Under the pieces are notes generated by a model, which saw only the letters and a list, made by a program, of their open reading frames with translations, did no database searches and had not been told where the DNA came from. Of a stretch of DNA of 64,000 nt, positions 59,288-64,000 are shown piece after piece. Location of the stretch: NCBI RefSeq assembly GCF_003003255.1, contig NZ_PVTD01000006.1, positions 62,001-126,000 on the forward strand, given 5' to 3'. The stretch's first letter is position 1, and every line of letters starts with the position of its first letter. The DNA comes from Aliiruegeria haliotis. GTDB lineage: Bacteria; Pseudomonadota; Alphaproteobacteria; Rhodobacterales; Rhodobacteraceae. Both the position numbers and the translations under genes were made by a program.

Positions 59288-61614
59288 TGACCGAATTCAC
59301 CATGGCAATTGCCGGCAATCCGAATTGCGGCAAGACGACACTTTTCAACGCGCTGACCGGCGCGAACCAGTATGTCGGCAACTGGCCGGGGGTCACGGTC
59401 GAAAAGAAAGTGGGCGCGTTTTCTCACAAGGGTGTCTCCATCGACCTCGTGGATTTGCCTGGTGTCTATTCGCTCAGCGTGGCCGGCGGGGCGACATCGC
59501 TCGATGAACGGCTGGCGCGGGACTACCTGGTTTCGGAGAAACCGGACCTCGTGATCAACGTGCTCGACGCGTCGAACCTTGAACGCAACCTTTACCTGAC
59601 GGCGCAATTGCTCGAAATGGGCGCGCCCATGATCGTGGCGCTCAACATGATGGACGTGGCGCGCGGGCGGTCCATCGAAGTCGATGCCGATCAACTGGCG
59701 GCGCATCTCGGATGTCCCGTGATCCCGGTCGTGGCCTCCACCGGGATCGGCATCGAGGCATTGCAGGACACTGCGCTCGCCACGGCCAGAGGGAGACGCG
59801 ACGTGCGAGGGGACGTGGCGTTCGGCGAGATCCTCGAAGCGAGTATCGACCGGCTGTCGAAAGAGATCGGCGCGTCCATCGAAAATGCCGATCCGCGCTG
59901 GCTCGCGATCAAGCATCTGGAAGGCGACGAGCTTTGCCCTGGCATGACTGACCCGGCACTTCACGGCGCTGTGCAGGCGGAACGCGAGGCGCTTGAGGCG
60001 ACGCTTGGAATGGAGGCGGACACCGCGATCGCCTGTGGCCGCTACGATTTTGTCACCCGCATTGCCCGCGACAGCATGCGCCGTACGACAGAGTTGAACC
60101 GGACGATTTCCGACCGGGTGGACCGGGTCGTGCTCTATCGGCCGCTGGGGATCCCGCTCTTCCTGCTCGTCATGTACCTGATGTTCATGTTCACCATCAA
60201 CATCGGCGGTGCCTTCATTGATTTCTTTGATATTCTGGCCGGAACGCTCTTCGTGGACGCGCCCGCGGCCCTGTTCTCCGCTATCGGGGTTCCGGACTGG
60301 CTGAACACGCTTCTGACCACGGGGATCGGCGGCGGTATCCAGACAGTGGCCACGTTCATTCCGATTGTCGGCTTCCTGTTTCTGTTCCTCTCGGCGCTGG
60401 AGGATTCCGGCTACATGGCGCGGGCGGCTTTCGTGATGGACCGGTTCATGCGGTTCCTCGGGCTTCCGGGCAAGAGCTTCGTGCCACTGATCGTCGGCTT
60501 CGGCTGCAACGTCCCTGCCATCATGGCGACACGGACGCTGGAGAACCAGCGAGACCGGACGATGACAATCATGATGGCGCCGTTCATGTCCTGTGGGGCG
60601 CGGCTTCCGGTCTATGCCCTGTTTGCGGCGGCATTCTTTCCCACCGGCGGTCAGAACCTGGTGTTCGCGCTCTACCTGATCGGTCTGGCCGCCGCCGTCG
60701 GCACGGGGCTGGTGCTCAAGAAAACCTTGCTTCAGGGGGAGGCCGCTCCGTTCGTGATGGAACTGCCGCCCTACCACCTGCCGACGTTGAAGGGACTCAT
60801 GCTGCGGACCTGGGATCGGCTCAGAACGTTCATCGTCGACGCCGGACAAGTCATCGTCGCCATGGTGCTGGTGCTGGCCTTCCTCAACTCCTGGGGCACC
60901 GATGGCAGTTTCGGCAACGAGGATACCGACGCCTCGGTCTTGTCGGAAATTGGCCGGACGCTGACGCCCGTCTTCAGCCCGATGGGGATCTCCGAGGACA
61001 ACTGGCCGGCCACCGTTGGCGTCTTCACGGGCATCCTGGCCAAGGAAGCCGTGGTCGGAACGCTCAACACGCTCTACGAGGGGCTGTCCGAGGATGGACA
61101 AGGCGAAGAAGAGGCCTTCTCCTTCACAGGTGGTGTCGCAGAGGCCTTCGGCACGATCGGCCCCAATCTGCGCGATGCCTTCGGAATGGCGTCGGACCCG
61201 CTGGGTCTGGACGTGGGGACCGTGGATGACCAATCCGTTGCCGCCGAGGAACAGGACGTCGCCGTGGGAACCTTCGGCACTATGGCCGCGCTGTTTGACG
61301 GCAAGGTCGGGGCCTTCGCCTACCTGTTGATGGTGCTGCTCTACATGCCTTGCGCGGCAACCATCGGCGCCGTCTGGCGGGAAACGACCGCAGGCTGGAC
61401 CCTGTTCGCGAGCGGCTGGACGATGGGACTGGGCTATGGGTCCGCCGTCCTGTTCTATCAGGTGGCGACATTCGGTGCCCATCCGGCAACCTCGTCGCTG
61501 TGGATCGGCGGTGTGTTGGCGGTCTTCGGCCTGTTCGTGCTCGCGCTGCGGGAAATCGGACGGCGCGACCGGGCCAGCGTGTCGCTCGCCCCGGTTGCCG
61601 ACCCGGGGTCGTGA
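59287..61614 (+). CDS. feoB: Ferrous iron transporter FeoB
   Basis: A 775-residue membrane GTPase. The N-terminal G domain has G1 'GNPNCGKTTLFNALTG', G3 'DLPGVYSLS' and G4 'LNMMD'. A helical insert is followed by two Gate domains, 'GFGCNVPAIMATRTLEN' in the first and 'AATIGAVWRETTAGWTLF' near the end; the Cys in 'GFGCNVPA' is the conserved Fe-binding Cys. It imports Fe2+ across the inner membrane. It starts one base before the end of feoA and is followed by feoC. Confidence 0.98.
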   Translation: MTEFTMAIAGNPNCGKTTLFNALTGANQYVGNWPGVTVEKKVGAFSHKGVSIDLVDLPGVYSLSVAGGATSLDERLARDYLVSEKPDLVINVLDASNLERNLYLTAQLLEMGAPMIVALNMMDVARGRSIEVDADQLAAHLGCPVIPVVASTGIGIEALQDTALATARGRRDVRGDVAFGEILEASIDRLSKEIGASIENADPRWLAIKHLEGDELCPGMTDPALHGAVQAEREALEATLGMEADTAIACGRYDFVTRIARDSMRRTTELNRTISDRVDRVVLYRPLGIPLFLLVMYLMFMFTINIGGAFIDFFDILAGTLFVDAPAALFSAIGVPDWLNTLLTTGIGGGIQTVATFIPIVGFLFLFLSALEDSGYMARAAFVMDRFMRFLGLPGKSFVPLIVGFGCNVPAIMATRTLENQRDRTMTIMMAPFMSCGARLPVYALFAAAFFPTGGQNLVFALYLIGLAAAVGTGLVLKKTLLQGEAAPFVMELPPYHLPTLKGLMLRTWDRLRTFIVDAGQVIVAMVLVLAFLNSWGTDGSFGNEDTDASVLSEIGRTLTPVFSPMGISEDNWPATVGVFTGILAKEAVVGTLNTLYEGLSEDGQGEEEAFSFTGGVAEAFGTIGPNLRDAFGMASDPLGLDVGTVDDQSVAAEEQDVAVGTFGTMAALFDGKVGAFAYLLMVLLYMPCAATIGAVWRETTAGWTLFASGWTMGLGYGSAVLFYQVATFGAHPATSSLWIGGVLAVFGLFVLALREIGRRDRASVSLAPVADPGS

Positions 61615-61615
61615 C

Positions 61616-61861
61616 ATGCTGATGGACATCAGGGCATATCTTGAGCGGCATGGATCGGCCAACATCGTCGACCTCTCCAACCACTTCCGCGTCGCGCCGG
61701 ACGCGATGCGCGGGATGCTGGAGCACTGGATCCGCAAGGGCTCCGTGACGCGGCAGGACTTCGCGCCGTCCTGTTCGGGGTGCGGGACCGGCAGTTGCGG
61801 TGGCTGCGGGGTGGCTGCGAGTTTCGAGATCTATCAGGCACGCAAGGCGACGGCGCCGTAG
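61616..61861 (+). CDS. feoC: FeoC-like transcriptional regulator with Cys cluster
   Basis: An 81-residue winged-helix protein, 'MLMDIRAYLERHGSANIVDL', with a C-terminal cysteine set C-x2-C-x4-C-x2-C in 'CSGCGTGSCGGCG' that can hold an Fe-S cluster. The ATG is one base after the feoB stop, so it ends the operon. In enterobacteria FeoC binds an Fe-S cluster and stabilises FeoB; here the four cysteines are complete. Confidence 0.9.
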   Translation: MLMDIRAYLERHGSANIVDLSNHFRVAPDAMRGMLEHWIRKGSVTRQDFAPSCSGCGTGSCGGCGVAASFEIYQARKATAP

Positions 61862-62125
61862 TCGGCGCCCCGGCCAGCTTAGAGGTAGGACATCAGAGGC
61901 GGTTCTCGCCTGTCGGCACCCAGTCGGTTCCGGCCCCTGAAAGGCCTGCGGCGAATACTCCGGCGTCCTTCCCGACGATGAGGAACCGCCCAGTGGCGCT
62001 CCCTGGCCGAACCGTTGGCAGGCACATCTCCACGTCTCCCACGCGTCGTTCAGTTGTCGACGCTTGCGCGCGCAGCAGACCTGCGGGCGAGGTTTTCTCG
62101 CGTCGCGCGACGGAATCCTTTCTCT
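61862..62125. other. Intergenic, no gene recognised
   Basis: Gap between feoC and the EF-hand gene. AGGCG-N5-CGCCT at 61895-61909 is a weak hairpin after feoC. No ribosome site or known product in the open frames. Confidence 0.45.
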
Positions 62126-62149
62126 ATTGCGTATTCAGAATATAGCAAT
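62126..62149. promoter_or_regulatory. Nested dyad upstream of the EF-hand gene
   Basis: ATTGC at 62126-62130 and GCAAT at 62145-62149 flank TATTC-A-GAATA (62132-62142), a nested imperfect palindrome 23 bases before the start. It is AT-rich in a GC-rich setting and may be an operator or the -10 region. Confidence 0.4.
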
Positions 62150-62171
62150 CAGATGAGAAGGGCCGTCTCCC

Positions 62172-63131
62172 ATGAAACCGATTTTCCTCGCCGCGATCAC
62201 GGCTTCGGCGCTGGCTGCCAACCCAGTTCTTGCGCAGGACGATGCATCCGCCGCGCCGGGGGTGAATTTCCTGACCAACTGGGACGCCGACGGCGATGGA
62301 ACCATTGCCCTCGACGAGCTGATCACGCGCCGCGCCGATATCTTCTCCGCCTTTGACGAAAACGAGGACGGCGCGTTGAGCGCCGAGGAGTTCGGGGTCT
62401 ACGACCGGACACGCCGGGACTCCATGCAGCGTCCCGAGGACCGTGGAAATGGTCCGGGCCGGGCGGAGCAGGTGCTCGGTCTGTCTGCGTCGGACACCGA
62501 CGGGAATGGCAGCGTGTCGCTGGAGGAGTTCCTGGCCGCATCCGCCGTCTGGATCGGTGTCATGGACCGGAATGGCGATGACGTTCTGACCGTGGACGAC
62601 TTTGGTGCCGGCGGCCGTCAGGGTGTCGGCTCTGGACGGGGTCAGGGACATGAGCGTGGGGCCGGTCAAGGTCAAGGCCAAGGCAAAGGCAAAGGCAAAG
62701 GCAAAGGTCAGGGTCAAGGCCAAGGTCAGGGGATGGGACGCCATGCGCAGATGCCGGACACCCCATATGCTCAGAAAGGGCGGGACGCAGCGTCCGGGAA
62801 CGGGCGCACGCAAGGCGGAAACCGGCATCAAGGCATGGCCCCGGATCAACGACAGCGCATGGAGCGTGGGCAGGGTGGCGCCCAGGGCCACGGCCAACAG
62901 GGCGGTCAGGGCAAGGGACGCTCGCAGCAGGCTGTGGCCTTTCAGGCATTCGCGACCGCCGATGGGGCGCTCTGGATTGTCGATGAACGGACTGGCGACG
63001 TTTTGATGTGCAAGGCCATTCCAGACACGAATACCGCCGCCGGGCTGCGCCCTGTCTGCATTGAAGCCGCGATCCAGCCCCCAGCTAGTGGCACGACTGC
63101 ACAGCCGCCAACCCGCGGCCGCGACCTTTGA
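62172..63131 (+). CDS. Exported EF-hand protein with a Gly/Gln/Lys-rich linker
   Basis: A 319-residue protein with a signal peptide 'MKPIFLAAITASALAANPVLA'. Four EF-hand-type loops are seen at residues 38-49 (DADGDGTIALDE), 62-73 (DENEDGALSAEE), 108-119 (DTDGNGSVSLEE) and 132-143 (DRNGDDVLTVDD), each with a calcium-ligand pattern. A low-complexity linker (about 155-275) of GQ and GK repeats then leads to a C-terminal segment with Cys residues, 'VLMCKAIPDTNT'. It probably binds Ca2+ in the periplasm; the linker may tether it to polymers or membranes. It precedes a P-type ATPase. Confidence 0.8.
   Translation: MKPIFLAAITASALAANPVLAQDDASAAPGVNFLTNWDADGDGTIALDELITRRADIFSAFDENEDGALSAEEFGVYDRTRRDSMQRPEDRGNGPGRAEQVLGLSASDTDGNGSVSLEEFLAASAVWIGVMDRNGDDVLTVDDFGAGGRQGVGSGRGQGHERGAGQGQGQGKGKGKGKGQGQGQGQGMGRHAQMPDTPYAQKGRDAASGNGRTQGGNRHQGMAPDQRQRMERGQGGAQGHGQQGGQGKGRSQQAVAFQAFATADGALWIVDERTGDVLMCKAIPDTNTAAGLRPVCIEAAIQPPASGTTAQPPTRGRDL
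62664..62732 (+). repeat. Hexanucleotide tandem repeat coding for (GQ)n(GK)n
   Basis: Repeated units of the type GGTCAA, GGCCAA and GGCAAA encode GQGQGQGKGKGKGKGQGQGQ and a few more residues. Slipped-strand changes in unit number would alter linker length by two residues without a frameshift. Confidence 0.8.
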
Positions 63132-63219
63132 TCTGCCGCGAACGTGCCGGTAGACTGGGAGTGCGCCCCGAGGGCCGAGACGTGGCGACGGGACGACAGC
63201 GAAGTCGATGGAGTCGATC

Positions 63220-64000
63220 ATGTCGAGCGTCGCACGGACCTTCGGATCGCCCCAACCGGATCGGCTGCCGGCGTGGTCCCGGGACGGTGCGGAGGTGGCT
63301 TCCGACTTTTCGGTCACGCCATCGACGGGGCTGGACCCCTCCGAAGCTGCCCGGCGGCGCGCGGAGACCGGTCCCAACCGCCTTGCGGAGGCAAAACCCC
63401 TGCCGTCCTGGGTTATGTTCCTGAGGCAGTTTGCCAGTCCGCTGCTGATCATCCTGATCGCCGGATCGATGGTCTCGGCCTTGACCGGGCACCGGGTCGA
63501 TGCCGTCGCGATCCTGGCCATCGCGATCTTCAACGCTTTCGTCACCCACTGGCAGGAACACAAGGCCGCGCAATCTCTTGCGGCCCTTCGCAGGATGTCG
63601 GCCCCGTGGGCCTGCGTTCGCCGAGGCGGGCGACCGGTCGAGATTCCTGCCGCAGATATCGTTCCGGGCGATATCCTGATCGTGAAGGCCGGCGATATTC
63701 TCGCGGCGGACATCCGTTTCCTGGTGGCCAGTCGCGTGCAGGTAAACGAATCCACGCTGACCGGAGAATCCGAGCCTGTGGACAAGCAGGCCGATCCGAT
63801 CCCCGGCGAAGACGTTGCATTGGCGGACCGGTCGAACATGGGCCTCATGAGCACGCAGGTCACCGGCGGCAGTGGCGAGGGGATCGTGGTCGGCACGGGG
63901 ATGGACACCGAGGTCGGCCGCATCGCCGATCTGATGACCGCGGCCAAAGAGCCCAAGACCCCTTTGCAGCTCAAGATCGGCGTCCTTTCGAGGGTGTTGG
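63220..64000 (+). CDS. Cation-transporting P-type ATPase (3' end outside the window)
   Basis: The first 260 residues of a P2-type ATPase. The N-terminal cation-ATPase domain (about 25-60, 'SEAARRRAETGPNRLAE') is followed by two membrane helices (about 70-110) and the actuator domain with 'VNESTLTGESEPVDKQ', where TGES sits at 181-184. The phosphorylation DKTGT site lies beyond the edge. GGAG precedes the ATG at 63220; an ATG four codons upstream is possible. The type (Ca2+, Mn2+, Na+/K+) cannot be decided from this part. It follows the EF-hand gene by 88 bases. Confidence 0.9.
   Translation, partial: MSSVARTFGSPQPDRLPAWSRDGAEVASDFSVTPSTGLDPSEAARRRAETGPNRLAEAKPLPSWVMFLRQFASPLLIILIAGSMVSALTGHRVDAVAILAIAIFNAFVTHWQEHKAAQSLAALRRMSAPWACVRRGGRPVEIPAADIVPGDILIVKAGDILAADIRFLVASRVQVNESTLTGESEPVDKQADPIPGEDVALADRSNMGLMSTQVTGGSGEGIVVGTGMDTEVGRIADLMTAAKEPKTPLQLKIGVLSRVL

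Noticed and set aside
59026-61737. A 903-codon open frame on the minus strand opposite feoA-feoB
   Set aside because: It is the antisense of feoB, rich in Arg, His and Gly-type GC-driven residues with no domain, while feoB has all its motifs. High GC keeps antisense frames open.
62664-62732. A CRISPR-like or satellite array
   Set aside because: The units are six bases, in frame with a Gly-rich linker, and have no spacers.
62124-63974. A 616-codon open frame opposite the EF-hand and ATPase genes
   Set aside because: It runs across two real genes and their intergenic gap in antisense and has low-complexity Leu/Ala repeats that mirror the GQ/GK linker.

Overview
This 64 kb GC-rich window comes from an alphaproteobacterial chromosome, most likely a Rhodobacterales (Roseobacter-group) bacterium. 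The evidence is a RpoE-ChrR sigma/anti-sigma pair of the Rhodobacter type, a DddP-like M24 enzyme, EutB/EutC-like enzymes, a TRAP transporter cluster and an MttB-family methyltransferase. No tRNA, rRNA, intact insertion sequence, prophage or CRISPR array was seen. The first and last genes run off the window.

Layout. (1) 0-1.5 kb: an ABC-2 export pair. (2) 1.7-7.0 kb: a protein-quality-control block with groES-groEL (CIRCE operator plus a RpoH-like promoter), an HtrA protease and three tandem Hsp20 genes with their own RpoH-like promoter. (3) 7.4-16.6 kb: a catabolic operon on the minus strand (N-formylglutamate amidohydrolase family, TRAP DctQ-DctM-DctP, glutamine-synthetase-like ligase, VOC protein, aldehyde dehydrogenase, Fe-type alcohol dehydrogenase) facing a divergent RpiR regulator. 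I infer uptake of an organic acid or amine and its breakdown through a gamma-glutamyl intermediate. (4) 16.8-27.8 kb: a RpoE-ChrR oxidative-stress island with a lipid-modification operon (FAD oxidoreductase, cyclopropane-fatty-acid-synthase-like enzyme, chalcone-isomerase-like protein, MFS carrier, two DUF3833 proteins), DUF1365-SDR, a periplasmic glutathione peroxidase and a YgiC/YgiB-like pair. A recurring TGATCC-N18-TA element precedes rpoE, the lipid operon and the glutathione peroxidase gene, with a weaker copy before DUF1365, so these transcripts look like one regulon.

(5) 28-30.3 kb: a large c-type-cytochrome-like periplasmic protein and a 40-residue membrane protein. (6) 30.4-47.1 kb: a peptide/opine-type ABC importer with two substrate-binding proteins, an MttB-family methyltransferase, a DddP-like enzyme whose catalytic Asp is Gly, an OrdL-type FAD oxidoreductase, an aldehyde dehydrogenase, a DapA-family lyase, GntR and GlxA-type regulators, and a HisA paralogue with Glu in place of the first catalytic Asp. 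It resembles a catabolic pathway for a methylated or N-substituted amino compound that I cannot name. (7) 47.3-50.9 kb: EutC- and EutB-like enzymes and, divergently, an M20 deacylase preceded by a coupled 59-codon reading frame.

(8) 51-64 kb: a metal-related region with DUF1326-DUF2182, a TPR protein, a small Cys-rich exported protein, DUF411, a cytochrome c remnant, a Tat-exported multicopper oxidase, feoA-feoA-feoB-feoC behind an FNR-like box and a 14-bp repeat spaced exactly 30 bp, an EF-hand protein with a Gly-Gln/Lys-rich linker, and the start of a cation P-type ATPase.

The least explained material is the MttB/DddP-like cluster, the gamma-glutamylation-like TRAP operon and the makeup of the RpoE lipid operon. 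All names come from reading motifs and from memory of families; no search was run.
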